Positions 56,268-64,000 of a stretch of DNA of 64,000 bases are shown here, piece after piece. Numbering within the stretch: position 1 is the stretch's first letter; each line of letters begins with the position of its first letter. Made by a program: the position numbers and the translations under genes. The DNA is from Nocardioides sp. S-1144 (GTDB lineage Bacteria > Actinomycetota > Actinomycetes > Propionibacteriales > Nocardioidaceae). The stretch lies in NCBI RefSeq assembly GCF_005954645.2, contig NZ_CP040695.2, positions 1,488,001-1,552,000 on the forward strand, in the 5' to 3' direction. The notes below the pieces were generated by a model. That model saw only the letters and a program-made list of their open reading frames with translations, was not told the DNA's origin and searched no databases.

Positions 56268-57362
56268 GTGGACCTCGAGACCGCGTTCCGGAACCAGGCC
56301 GAGGCGTGCGGACGCCTCGGCTCGCCGATGTACGCCGAGCTGCTGTCCCGGGCCGCCGACGACGTCGTCGACGGCGGCCCGACGGCGGCCGTGCTGGCCG
56401 GGTACGAGGACGAGCCCGGCCCGTCGGCGCTCGCGCTGCGGCTGGCCGGCTCGGTGCACCGGCTGGTGCTCGAGCGACGCGCCGGCGCGGTGGCGGCGTA
56501 CTACCCCAGCGTGGGCGGCACCTGGGCCGACGAGCCCGGGTGGGCGGCGGTCCGCGAGCTCCTCGCCGACCAGCCGGACGCCGTCCGCGAGTGGCTCGAC
56601 CGGCCGCCGCAGACCAACGAGGTGGGCCGCTCGGCGGCGCTCCTGGGCGGCCTGCTGGAGCTGAGTGCCGCCTGGCCCGGCCGCCCGGTCCGGCTCCTCG
56701 AGCTCGGCTCGTCGGGCGGGCTGAACCTGCTCGCCGACCGCTACCGCTACCGCACCCGCGACGGCCGTGACGTCGGGCCGCGCGACTCGCCGGTCGTGGT
56801 CGAGGACGCCTGGACCGGGCCGGTCCCGACCGACGCGGCGTGGCCGCGCATCGTCGAGCGCACCGGGAGCGACGTCCTGCCGGTCGACGTCGCGACGACC
56901 GAGGGGCGCCTCACGCTCACCGCCTACGTCTGGGCCGACCAGGTGCACCGCCACGAGCGGCTGCGCGGAGCGCTCGCGGTGGCCGCGCAGGTGCCGCCGC
57001 AGGTGCGGGCGCAGTCGGCCGGCGACCTCGTCGACGCGATCGACCTCGAGGCCGGGCCCGACGGTGCCCTGACGGTGGTGTGGCACAGCGTGATGTGGCA
57101 GTACCTCGACCGCGCCGAGCAGGACCGCGTTCGCTCCCGCCTCGACGCGCTCGGCGCCGCCGCCTCCGACGACCGACCCTTCGCCCACCTGTTCCTCGAG
57201 CCGACCCGCAGGAGCCCGGACGAGGACCACGAGTTCTGGGTGGTGCTCGAGTCGTGGCCCTCGGGCGGGGCGCCGGTGCGCCGGTTCCTCGGCCGCTCGC
57301 GGGGTCACGGGGTGCCGTGCGACTGGGAGCGCGCGGGTGCCGGCGACCCGGCCCCGGCCTGA
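56268..57362 (+). CDS. DUF2332 family protein
   Basis: 364 residues, cytoplasmic. FRNQAEACGRLGSPMYAELLSRAADD near the start, PPQTNEVGRSAALLGGLLELSA in the middle, and LLELGSSGGLNLLADRYRY, which looks like a methyltransferase-type nucleotide loop, followed by YVWADQVHRHERLRGAL and VVWHSVMWQYL. These are the DUF2332 marks; function is not established. GTG 56268 chosen; it follows CAGGGT at six bases, in a CGTGCCAGGGTGG stretch also found before the DUF5302 gene at 58795. Confidence 0.87.
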   Translation: MDLETAFRNQAEACGRLGSPMYAELLSRAADDVVDGGPTAAVLAGYEDEPGPSALALRLAGSVHRLVLERRAGAVAAYYPSVGGTWADEPGWAAVRELLADQPDAVREWLDRPPQTNEVGRSAALLGGLLELSAAWPGRPVRLLELGSSGGLNLLADRYRYRTRDGRDVGPRDSPVVVEDAWTGPVPTDAAWPRIVERTGSDVLPVDVATTEGRLTLTAYVWADQVHRHERLRGALAVAAQVPPQVRAQSAGDLVDAIDLEAGPDGALTVVWHSVMWQYLDRAEQDRVRSRLDALGAAASDDRPFAHLFLEPTRRSPDEDHEFWVVLESWPSGGAPVRRFLGRSRGHGVPCDWERAGAGDPAPA

Positions 57363-57419
57363 CCTCGACCCCGGCGGGCCGAACCGCGTGACGGGCCTGA
57401 GTCGTGGTTGGATCGCCGC

Positions 57420-58724
57420 ATGCCCGGGATGATCGTCGCTGTCAGCACGGTGAAGGACACGGCCGGCAACGTCCGCCGCTACGTCACCCGCAACCTCGCC
57501 AACGGCATCGACCACCTGGTCGTCTTCACCGAGGACACCGGGGCCGAGGCCGAGGCCTTCCTCGACGCCCACCCCCACGTCACCCACGTGCCGACCGGCC
57601 GCGGCTGGTGGGGCGAGCACCGCTCGGACGACCTGAACGTGCGGCAGCGCACGGCGGCCAACCTGACCCGCGTGCTGCTGGCGCCCTTCGACTGGGCGGA
57701 GTGGATCGTCCACATCGACGGCGACGAGATCGCGCTGATCGACCGGGACGTGGTCGCCGCCCTCCCGGCGAACACCCGCTCCTTCAAGCTCGACCCGCTC
57801 GAGGCGGTCTCCCGCGAGGCGTGGCCGAGCGGCGAGGTCACCCACTTCAAGCGGTTGCTGCGCGACGGCGAGCTCAACGTGCTGCGGGTGCTCGGCCTGG
57901 TCGCGGAGCCGACCAACAAGGCCTACTTCCACGGGCACGTGCGCGGCAAGCGCGGCGTCCGGGTCCGCGACGACGTGCGGATGGGCCTGCACGTCGTCAA
58001 GAACGGCGCGGGCCGGTTCGCCAGCGCGGCCACCGACCCGGGCCTGCGGATGCTGCACCTCGACTCCGCCACCGCCGAGGAGTTCTCGCGCAAGTGGATG
58101 ACCCTGGCCACGTCGAAGTCGCGGGCGGTCTACCGCACCAGCCGGATCCCGGTCGTGCGCGCGCTGCGCACGCTGTCGCGGCTCGACGTGTCCGACGAGG
58201 TCCGCGAGCGCTACCTGCGGCGCATCTACGCCCTCACCACGCTCGAGGACTTCGACACGCTCAACGACCTCGGCTTCCTCGTCGAGGTCGGGCCCGAGGA
58301 CGGTTCGCACCAGCCCCAGGCCGCGCCGGCGCAGGACCTGGAGGTGCTGGCCAGGCTGCTCGCCGCGGCCGCCGACCACCCGCGCGCGACGCTGACCCTG
58401 CACGACCACGAGGGCGGCTTCGACGTCCTGCGCGACCTGCTCGCCACCACCGGCGTCCCGGTCGGCGCGGCGGCCGGGATCCTCGAGCAGGTCGCCCGCA
58501 AGCCGGCCCGCGAGCTCGGTCCGACCCGCGGCCAGGGCGGGCCCGGCCCGGGCCAGGGCAAGAACAACGGTGGTCAGGGCCAGGGCAAGGGCAAGGGCCA
58601 GGGCAAGAACAAGGGTGGTCAGAACAAGGGCGGCCAGGGCGGCCAGGGCGGCGGGGGTGGGAAGGGCGGCAAGGCCGGCCCGAGGCGCACCGGCGTGCGG
58701 GCGCGGCTGCGACGTCGTCCCTGA
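57420..58724 (+). CDS. GT2-type glycosyltransferase 2 with glycine/lysine/glutamine-rich tail
   Basis: 434 residues. Residues 1-300 are paralogous to the protein at 42031: IVAVSTVKDTAGNVRRYVTRNLANGIDHLVVF at the start, WIVHIDGDEIALIDRDVV near 100 (DxD site), EPTNKAYFHGHVRGKRGVRV, and YALTTLEDFDTLNDLGFLVE. A short helical domain follows, then from about residue 365 a tail made almost only of G, Q, K and N (GQGKGKGQGKNKGGQNKGGQ) that ends in a basic RRTGVRARLRRR. The tail could bind polyanionic surface polymer. TTGGAT six bases before ATG 57420 may be its -10 box. Confidence 0.8.
   Translation: MPGMIVAVSTVKDTAGNVRRYVTRNLANGIDHLVVFTEDTGAEAEAFLDAHPHVTHVPTGRGWWGEHRSDDLNVRQRTAANLTRVLLAPFDWAEWIVHIDGDEIALIDRDVVAALPANTRSFKLDPLEAVSREAWPSGEVTHFKRLLRDGELNVLRVLGLVAEPTNKAYFHGHVRGKRGVRVRDDVRMGLHVVKNGAGRFASAATDPGLRMLHLDSATAEEFSRKWMTLATSKSRAVYRTSRIPVVRALRTLSRLDVSDEVRERYLRRIYALTTLEDFDTLNDLGFLVEVGPEDGSHQPQAAPAQDLEVLARLLAAAADHPRATLTLHDHEGGFDVLRDLLATTGVPVGAAAGILEQVARKPARELGPTRGQGGPGPGQGKNNGGQGQGKGKGQGKNKGGQNKGGQGGQGGGGGKGGKAGPRRTGVRARLRRRP
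58531..58672 (+). repeat. In-frame minisatellite encoding the G/K/Q/N-rich tail
   Basis: Irregular units based on GGCCAGGGC, AAGGGC and AACAAGGGTGGTCAG repeat within the end of the glycosyltransferase 2 gene. Length variation between strains is likely from slippage. Confidence 0.7.
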
Positions 58725-58794
58725 GGCACGCCGCCGTCGTCGACGACCCGAAAGCCGGTCGACGGCCGCGGACGCCCGTGCCAGGGTGGAGGGC

Positions 58795-58983
58795 ATGACG
58801 GATGCCCCGGGTTCCAGCAACGACGACCTCAAGGCCAAGATGCGCGAGGCCCTCGACCGCAAGAACACGCACGAGAAGGGTGTGCACCAGGACGGCCCGC
58901 TCCACGAGAAGGCCCACGGTTCGGAGGTCAGCGACAACGCCCCGAAGATGCACCGGCGCAAGGCCGGTGGGGGTGGCAGCTGA
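58795..58983 (+). CDS. DUF5302 family small protein
   Basis: 62 residues, hydrophilic: SNDDLKAKMREALDRKNTHEKG then VHQDGPLHEKAHGSEVSDNAPKMHRRKAGGGGS. The helix followed by a basic HRRK end is the DUF5302 pattern, known only from Actinobacteria and of unknown function. ATG 58795 lies seven bases after CAGGGT. It stands alone between glycosyltransferase 2 and the MaoC-like gene. Confidence 0.8.
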   Translation: MTDAPGSSNDDLKAKMREALDRKNTHEKGVHQDGPLHEKAHGSEVSDNAPKMHRRKAGGGGS

Positions 58984-59060
58984 CCCGACGCCGACCTGAC
59001 AGACTCACGACGTCGTACCCGCCGGTAACCGTCGGGATCCCCGTGAGTGAGGAGAGCATC

Positions 59061-59596
59061 GTGCAGTTCGGGCGCAGCTACGAGGAGTTCGAGGTCGGGG
59101 CCACCTACCGGCACTGGCCGGGCAAGACGGTCACCGAGTACGACGACCACCTGTTCTGCCTGCTGACGATGAACCACCACCCGCTGCACCTCGACGCGCA
59201 CTACGCGGGGGAGAGACCACCCAGTTCGGCCGGAACGTCGTGGTCGGCAACTACGTCTACTCGATCCTGCTCGGCATGTCGGTCGCCGACGTCTCCGGCA
59301 AGGCCATCGCCAACCTGGAGGTCGAGTCGCTGCGCCACGTCGCGCCGACGTTCCACGGTGACACGCTGTACGGCGAGACCACCGTGCTCGCCAAGACCGA
59401 GAGCCGGAGCAAGGACGACCGGGGCGTCGTCCACGTCGAGACGATCGGCTACAACCAGGACGGCACGGTCGTGTGCATCTTCCGCCGCAAGGTGATGGTC
59501 CCCAAGGACAGCTACCTCCAGGCGCGCGGCGGCGAGCAGCCCGGCCGGCCGGTGCCCCAGCCCGACAGGAACTGGCCCGGCCCTCAGGCCGACTGA
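59061..59596 (+). pseudogene. MaoC-like dehydratase, broken by a 2-base insertion
   Basis: The N-terminus reads QFGRSYEEFEVGATYRHWPGKTVTEYDDHLF and LLTMNHHPLHLDAHYAGE, the catalytic Asp/His hot-dog motif of MaoC hydratases. At GAGAGA (59211-59216) two extra bases (AG) break the frame; the right continuation, TTQFGRNVVVGNYVYSILLGMSVADVSGK, is in another frame and runs to QAD at 59596. Everything expected is present, so this may be a very recent mutation or a sequence error. GTG 59061 has GAGGAG upstream; an in-frame GTG at 59043 is less likely. The end overlaps the MFS gene on the opposite strand by 13 bases. Confidence 0.85.
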
Positions 59597-60747
59597 CGCC
59601 CCGGCTCGTCGGCGGCGAAGGCCCGCGCCAGCGGCACCAGCGCGAGCACCAGGACCGCGGGGACGGCGAACCCGACCCGCAACGAGTCGCTGCCGACGAC
59701 GCCGGTGAGCACGGCGCCGAGCAGCGCGCCGAGGTAGTTGAACTGGTTGAAGCGCGCGACGACGGCGTCGACCTGGGCCGGCGAGCCGCCGGCGATCCGC
59801 GCCGCGGCGGAGAAGCTCAGCGGTGCGACCACCGCGACGCCCGCGCCGGTGACCGTGAAGCCGAGGACGGCGACCGGCCAGGCCGGGGCGAGCACCACGG
59901 TGACGAGCCCCACGCAGGCCACGACCGCGCCGGTGCGCAGCACCACGACCACGCCGTGGGTCTGCACCAGCCGGTCGCCGGCGAGCCGGACGACGAGGCT
60001 GGCCAGCAGGTAGGGGAGGGTCGCCAGCGCGACCAGGCCCGACGGCGCGACGACGGTGTCGTCGAGGTAGGTCGCGCCCCAGGTCGTGGCGGCGGTGTCG
60101 ACCATGTAGAAGACGACCATCCCCAGCCCGACCAGCACGATCGGGCGCCACGGCACGGTGACGGCGACCCCCTCGCCGGGCACCTCGGCCCGCGGCAGGA
60201 AGCCGGCGGTGACGGCGACCGCGAGCGGCAGGGCGGCCACGGCGGCCGCGGACCCGCTGGGGAGCCCCGACGTCGCCAGGGTGAGCGTCGCGCCGACCAC
60301 GCCGCCCGCCGTCCACGCCCCGTGGAACGACGGCAGGATCGGCCGGCCGTAGCCGTGCTCGATCGCCACGGCCTGCATGTTGGCGGTGGCGTCGACGACG
60401 CCGAGCGCGACGCCGTAGGCCGCCAGCCCGAGGACGAAGGCCGCGTGGGCCGGCGCCAGCGCGAGCGTCGGCACCGCGACGGCGGTCAGCAGCAGCCCGG
60501 CCCGCAGCACGGTGGCGCTGTCGCGGCGCGCGGCGAGCCGCTCGGCGGCGACCGAGCCGACGCCGGCGAGCAGCACCATGAGCAGCAGCAGCAGCGACAG
60601 CTCGAGCTCGCCGAGGTTCCACCGGTCCGCGAAGTCGGGCAGCCGGGTGGTGAGGCTGATGAAGACCAGGCCCTGGCTGGCGAAGGCCAGCGCGCTCGCC
60701 CGGCGGTGCCGGCCGAGGCCCGCGGACACGACGGTCGGTGGGGTCAC
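59584..60747 (-). CDS. MFS transporter
   Basis: 387 residues with about 12 hydrophobic helices. Opening segment HRRASALAFASQGLVFISLTTRLPDF, then ERLAARRDSATVLRAGLLL between helices 2 and 3, and FHGAWTAGGVVGATLTL in helix 5 resemble bacterial MFS proteins of the sugar or drug exporter type. The WGATYLDD and LAGDRLVQTHG loops mark the second half. Substrate unknown. GTG 60747 chosen as the first start that includes helix 1. Confidence 0.88.
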   Translation of the reverse strand: MTPPTVVSAGLGRHRRASALAFASQGLVFISLTTRLPDFADRWNLGELELSLLLLLMVLLAGVGSVAAERLAARRDSATVLRAGLLLTAVAVPTLALAPAHAAFVLGLAAYGVALGVVDATANMQAVAIEHGYGRPILPSFHGAWTAGGVVGATLTLATSGLPSGSAAAVAALPLAVAVTAGFLPRAEVPGEGVAVTVPWRPIVLVGLGMVVFYMVDTAATTWGATYLDDTVVAPSGLVALATLPYLLASLVVRLAGDRLVQTHGVVVVLRTGAVVACVGLVTVVLAPAWPVAVLGFTVTGAGVAVVAPLSFSAAARIAGGSPAQVDAVVARFNQFNYLGALLGAVLTGVVGSDSLRVGFAVPAVLVLALVPLARAFAADEPGRQSA

Positions 60748-60824
60748 GCGCCGATCGTCGCACCGACCGGGACCGCGCGGGCGGAGATCGGGCGACCGGC
60801 CCCTCAGCACGCGGCCGGGGGACC

Positions 60825-62006
60825 TCAGCCCGCGGCGGGTCGGCGGCGGCGCGGCACGAACTCGTACGCGCCGACGTCGAGGCGACCGGCGCGGGGGCGG
60901 GGAGCGGTGCGGAGCGGGGCGACGTAGACCCAGCGGGCGCGCCAGCGGCGGGGCGGCCGGACGCCGCGGTCGCGGGCGGGGGACCGGGCGCGCAGCCGGA
61001 AGTCCTGGGCGGCGGCGTCGACGAAGCCCCGCACGCCGACGCGCCGGTTGCCGCGCCGCTCGGCCGCGCCGTCGGTGAGGTCGCCGGGACCGACGAGGAG
61101 GTTGTTCCAGAGGTGCGCCTCGGCGCCGGCGTCGGGGAGCGCGACGAAGGTGCCCGAGGCGCGGCGGTTCACGAAGGTGTTGTTGACCACCCACAGCCGC
61201 GACCGCGGGTGGGTCAGGCCCTCGGCGCCGTAGGCCACGAGCACGGGGTTCTGCGAGGCGGCGCCCTGCTCGACGACGTTGCCGGCCACGAACGTCTCGC
61301 CGCCGTTCGGGACGTCGATCGAGTAGCTGGCCGTGCCGGCGCCGTCGACGATCCGGTTGCCGGTCACCACCGTGCGCAGCGCACGCGACTTGAGCTCGTG
61401 CCCGACCGACGCGCCCGCCAGGACGCTGCCGGTCACCGTGAGCGAGCGGACCGCGCCGACGTAGAGGTTGTGCGAGTAGCCGTCCCCGGCGCCGTTGGCC
61501 TGGAAGCGCGACCGTTCCACCCGGATGTCGCTGGCGGCGTTGGCACCGGCCAGGATGCCGTTCTCGTTGTGGTGGAAGACCGAGCCGACGACCGTCAGCC
61601 CGGCGCCCTCCTGGCGGATCCCCGCGCCGTTGCGGTCGGGCACGGCGGCGCCGCTGAACTCGATCCCCTCGACGCGGGTGCGGTCGCCCGCGACGACCCA
61701 GATCGCCTTGCCCTGCGCGCTGTTGCCGTCGGCGGGCAGGCGGACCCGGCCACCGACGGCCCGCAGCGTGACGTCGTCCTGGGTCCAGGTGGCGACGTCG
61801 CCCGGGTAGCTGCCCGCATCGATGAGCACCGTGTCGCCGTCGCGGGCCACGGCCGCGGCGGCGCTCGGGGAGGCGAGGGCACGGTCGGGGCCGACCCGCC
61901 AGGTCCGCGGACCCGGCTCCGGGCCGGCCTGCGCCGGGGCAGGGGCGGGCACGGCCGCGGGGGACGCGGCCAGGAGGGTCACGAGCAGGAGGTGGACCGG
62001 TCGCAC
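60825..62006 (-). CDS. Secreted right-handed parallel beta-helix protein
   Basis: 393 residues. Signal peptide VHLLLVTLLAASPAAVPAPAPAQA. Then RVGPDRALASPSAAAAVARDGDTVLIDAGSYPGDVA, the start common to pectate-lyase-like proteins, and coils such as VEGIEFSG, LTVVGSVFHHNENGI, IRVERSRFQANG, LTVTGSVLAG, TVVTGNRIVDG and LWVVNNTFVN. Ends with a DVGAYEFVPR motif seen in many secreted beta-helix proteins. A polysaccharide lyase or binding protein is likely; catalytic residues cannot be fixed by eye. Head to head with the histidine phosphatase gene. Confidence 0.85.
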   Translation of the reverse strand: MRPVHLLLVTLLAASPAAVPAPAPAQAGPEPGPRTWRVGPDRALASPSAAAAVARDGDTVLIDAGSYPGDVATWTQDDVTLRAVGGRVRLPADGNSAQGKAIWVVAGDRTRVEGIEFSGAAVPDRNGAGIRQEGAGLTVVGSVFHHNENGILAGANAASDIRVERSRFQANGAGDGYSHNLYVGAVRSLTVTGSVLAGASVGHELKSRALRTVVTGNRIVDGAGTASYSIDVPNGGETFVAGNVVEQGAASQNPVLVAYGAEGLTHPRSRLWVVNNTFVNRRASGTFVALPDAGAEAHLWNNLLVGPGDLTDGAAERRGNRRVGVRGFVDAAAQDFRLRARSPARDRGVRPPRRWRARWVYVAPLRTAPRPRAGRLDVGAYEFVPRRRRPAAG

Positions 62007-62031
62007 CCGAGGATCGTGACAGACTGCGGCG

Positions 62032-62595
62032 GTGACTGGGAACGAGCTCTGGATCGTCCGCCACGGCCCCACCGAGTGGAGCCGGTCCGGCCGGCACACC
62101 TCCGCCACCGACCTGCCGCTGCTCGAGGACGGCGAGGACGACGCCCGCGCGCTGGGCGAGCGTCTCGCGGACGTCGACGCGGCGCTGGTCCTCACCAGCC
62201 CGCGGCTGCGCGCGCGTCGCACCGCCGAGCTGGCCGGCTTCGCCGACGCCCAGGTCGACGACGACCTCACCGAGTGGGGCTACGGCGAGTACGAGGGGAT
62301 CACGACCCCGGCGATCCGCGAGCAGCGACCCGGCTGGGACATCTGGACCGACGGCTGCCCGGGCGGGGAGAGCCCCGACGAGGTCGGCGCGCGGCTGGAC
62401 CGCGTCGTGGCCCGGGTGCTGGCGGCGTCCGGCCCGGTGATCGCCTTCGCGCACGGGCACTCGCTCCGCGTGCTGACGGCCCGCTGGCTGGGGCTGCCCG
62501 TGAGCGAGGGCCGGTTGTTCAAGCTCGACACCGCCACCGTCTCGCTGCTCGGCCACGAGCGCGACTCGCCGGTCGTCGTCCGCTGGAACTCTTGA
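62032..62595 (+). CDS. Histidine phosphatase family protein
   Basis: 187 residues. The phosphoglycerate mutase-like RHG motif is WIVRHGPTEWS near residue 7; TSPRLRARRTAELAGF, DLTEWGYGEYEG and the second histidine in FAHGHSLRVLTARWLG are all present, so it is a complete family member. Without the larger subdomain it is more likely a small phosphatase than a true mutase. CAGACT at 62020-62025 ends six bases before GTG 62032, so the message is probably leaderless. Confidence 0.92.
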   Translation: MTGNELWIVRHGPTEWSRSGRHTSATDLPLLEDGEDDARALGERLADVDAALVLTSPRLRARRTAELAGFADAQVDDDLTEWGYGEYEGITTPAIREQRPGWDIWTDGCPGGESPDEVGARLDRVVARVLAASGPVIAFAHGHSLRVLTARWLGLPVSEGRLFKLDTATVSLLGHERDSPVVVRWNS

Positions 62596-62627
62596 CGCGA
62601 GCCCCCCTCCCCGCGACCGTGGACGGC

Positions 62628-63275
62628 ATGTCGCTCTCGGCGGGCTGTCCTCGGTGCGCGGCCCCCGTCACGCAGACCGCGGCCGGGTGGGCCTGCCTCG
62701 AGCACGCCGACATCGAGCCGCTGTGGCGCCCCGCCGAGGTCACCTACGACGCGTTCGCCGAGCACCTGAACCGCTCCCGCGCCGTCCCGACGTACCTGCC
62801 CTGGCCGCTGAGCCCGGGCTGGGGCGTCACCGACTTCGCGGTCGTCGGCTCCGACCCCGAGCGCACCCGCGCCACGATGGCCTGCACCTCCGGCCCCAGC
62901 GCCCTCGACGGCCCGGTCGACGTCCTCGTGGTCACCGAGGAGGCCGGCACCGGTCTCGGAGCCCGGGTCGCGGGCACCGTGCACCAGGACCCCGGGCCCG
63001 AGATCGGGGCCGGGACGCCGGCGGTGCGAGTCCGCCTCGACACCAGGGTGGTGCCGCTGTGGGCGGTCTCGACGAGCCCCGGGCCCGACGTCGCCGGCCG
63101 GGAGCAGGACCGGTCGGTGCTGGCGGGCGAGGCACACGGCCGCTGGCTGTGGATCGTGCTGCGCCCGGCGTCGGCGCTGCTGCTGCTGCGCGAGGAGTGG
63201 ATCCTGCGCGACGCCTCACGGGTGGGCCCGTCCCTGGTCTGGCTGCCGTTCGGGGGGCCGGCGCCCGCCTGGTGA
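62628..63275 (+). CDS. DUF6758 family protein
   Basis: 215 residues. N-terminal zinc-ribbon-like SAGCPRCAAPVTQTAAGWACLEH with three cysteines and a His, then YLPWPLSPGWGVTDFAVVG and later HGRWLWIVLRPASALLLLREEWILRD. The same order is found in actinobacterial DUF6758 proteins, some annotated as phosphotransacetylase-like. No catalytic site is recognisable. It is 32 bases after the histidine phosphatase gene and 17 bases before the PHP gene, so the three probably form one unit. Confidence 0.82.
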   Translation: MSLSAGCPRCAAPVTQTAAGWACLEHADIEPLWRPAEVTYDAFAEHLNRSRAVPTYLPWPLSPGWGVTDFAVVGSDPERTRATMACTSGPSALDGPVDVLVVTEEAGTGLGARVAGTVHQDPGPEIGAGTPAVRVRLDTRVVPLWAVSTSPGPDVAGREQDRSVLAGEAHGRWLWIVLRPASALLLLREEWILRDASRVGPSLVWLPFGGPAPAW

Positions 63276-63280
63276 CCCCT

Positions 63281-63286
63281 AGGCTG
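63281..63286 (+). promoter_or_regulatory. -10 box TAGGCT for the PHP-domain gene
   Basis: TAGGCT ends six bases before GTG 63293, so the PHP gene probably also has its own leaderless transcript. Confidence 0.5.
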
Positions 63287-63292
63287 CCCGGG

Positions 63293-64000
63293 TGCGCATC
63301 GACCTCCACACCCACTCCCGGGTCAGCGACGGGACCCAGACCCCCACCGAGCTCGTCGTCGCCGCGCGCGCGGCCGGGCTGGACGTCGTCGCCCTCACCG
63401 ACCACGACACGGCGGCCGGGTGGGACGAGGCGGCCGACGCCGCGCTGGCGGTGGGCATCACCCTCGTGCGCGGCATGGAGATCAGCACCCGGCACCGCGG
63501 CCAGGGCGTCCACCTGCTCGCCTACCTCCCCGACCCGGAGCACCCGGGGCTGCGCGCCGAGCTCGAGCGGATCGTCGACGGCCGCGGCAGCCGGGCGCCC
63601 GCGATGCTCGCCGCGACCCACGCCCTCGGCATCGAGCTCACCCTCGACGACATCGCCACCGACGGCGTCCCCGGACGCCCGCACGTCGCCGACGCGCTCG
63701 TCCGCGCCGGTGTCGTGGCCAGCCGCGACGAGGCGTTCGCCCGCTACCTCGACGAGGGACGACCCGCCTACGTCGACCGCTACGCCGCGCCGCTGACCGG
63801 CACCATCGAGGCGGTCACCGCCGCGGGCGGCGTCAGCGTCGTCGCGCACCCGTGGGGCCGCGGCCGCCGGGCCGCGCTGCCGCCCGAGGAGCTCGCCGCC
63901 CTCGCCCGGCTCGGGCTCGCCGGTGTGGAGGTCGACCACCAGGACCACGACCCCGGCGTCCGCGAGGAGCTGCGCGCGCTGGCCCGCGACCTCGACCTCG
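63293..64000 (+). CDS. PHP-domain phosphoesterase, 3' end outside the window
   Basis: At least 236 residues; the end is missing. The PHP metal sites are visible: RIDLHTHSRVSDGTQTP at the start, ALTDHDTAAGW near 35, GMEISTRHRGQGVHLLAY near 62, then RPHVADALVRAGVV and VVAHPWGRGRR. This is the family of YciV/RnaseAM-like enzymes (3',5'-nucleotide phosphatase or 5'-3' exonuclease). The order histidine phosphatase, DUF6758, PHP is common in Actinobacteria. Runs off the right edge. Confidence 0.9.

Noticed and set aside
37543..58724. Genomic island or prophage origin of the accessory locus
   Set aside because: No integrase, transposase, tRNA boundary, direct-repeat ends or obvious composition change was seen; GC-rich codon use looks like the rest of the window. 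Absence in relatives would be needed to argue transfer.

Overview
This window is very GC-rich DNA from an actinobacterium, most likely the Nocardioides/Nocardioidaceae group. The evidence is GTG/ATG starts with frequent four-base stop/start overlaps, WhiB, coenzyme F420 genes (fbiA/fbiB), an mtrA-mtrB-lpqB operon, and actinobacterial DUF families (DUF3499, DUF5719, DUF6458-like neighbours of secA, DUF5302, DUF6752, TIGR03089). Family names come from reading the proteins; no database search was run.

Layout. 1-3323: end of a polysaccharide ABC exporter (permease tail and ATPase) and a large secreted PGRP-type amidase with an FG-GAP propeller. 3353-17121: envelope-sugar and cofactor block with TIGR03089 protein, mannose-1-phosphate guanylyltransferase, DUF3105 protein, fbiB, fbiA, whiB, a giant membrane glycosyltransferase, DUF5719, a degenerate metallopeptidase-family protein, DUF3499, phosphomannomutase, a Trm112-type protein and a SIS-like protein. 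17186-31212: DUF808, ahcY, mtrA-mtrB-lpqB, comF, hpf, an orphan LuxR-type regulator, a YcaQ-like protein and secA. 31639-37576: Rv3235-like protein, LysM protein, tatB, mrp, DUF1003, a CBS/MgtE-N protein and a lipoprotein. Most of 3353-37576 follows gene order known from other Actinobacteria.

37684-58724 is accessory and is the most unusual part. It holds five divergent sulfotransferase-like paralogues, two paralogous GT2-type glycosyltransferases, three secreted endonuclease/exonuclease/phosphatase (EEP) proteins, a secreted phospholipase D-like protein, a LicD-like/methyltransferase fusion and an OafA-like acyltransferase. One EEP protein carries a second, catalytically dead PLD-like half. 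I read this as a surface-glycan decoration and remodelling locus, which is inference. 54290-64000 returns to general metabolism: acyl-CoA dehydrogenase, dienelactone hydrolase, DUF2332, MaoC-like, MFS, parallel beta-helix, histidine phosphatase, DUF6758 and PHP.

Across the window many genes have a TANNNT box six to eight bases before the start codon, the mark of leaderless transcription. Two families of intergenic repeats recur, one of which forms a hairpin with a constant loop and changing stem. Four conserved genes (fbiB, whiB, lpqB, the MaoC gene) carry small frameshifts that all look like 1-2 base insertions, so base-level sequence quality should be checked. No tRNA, rRNA, CRISPR array, transposase or phage gene was seen.
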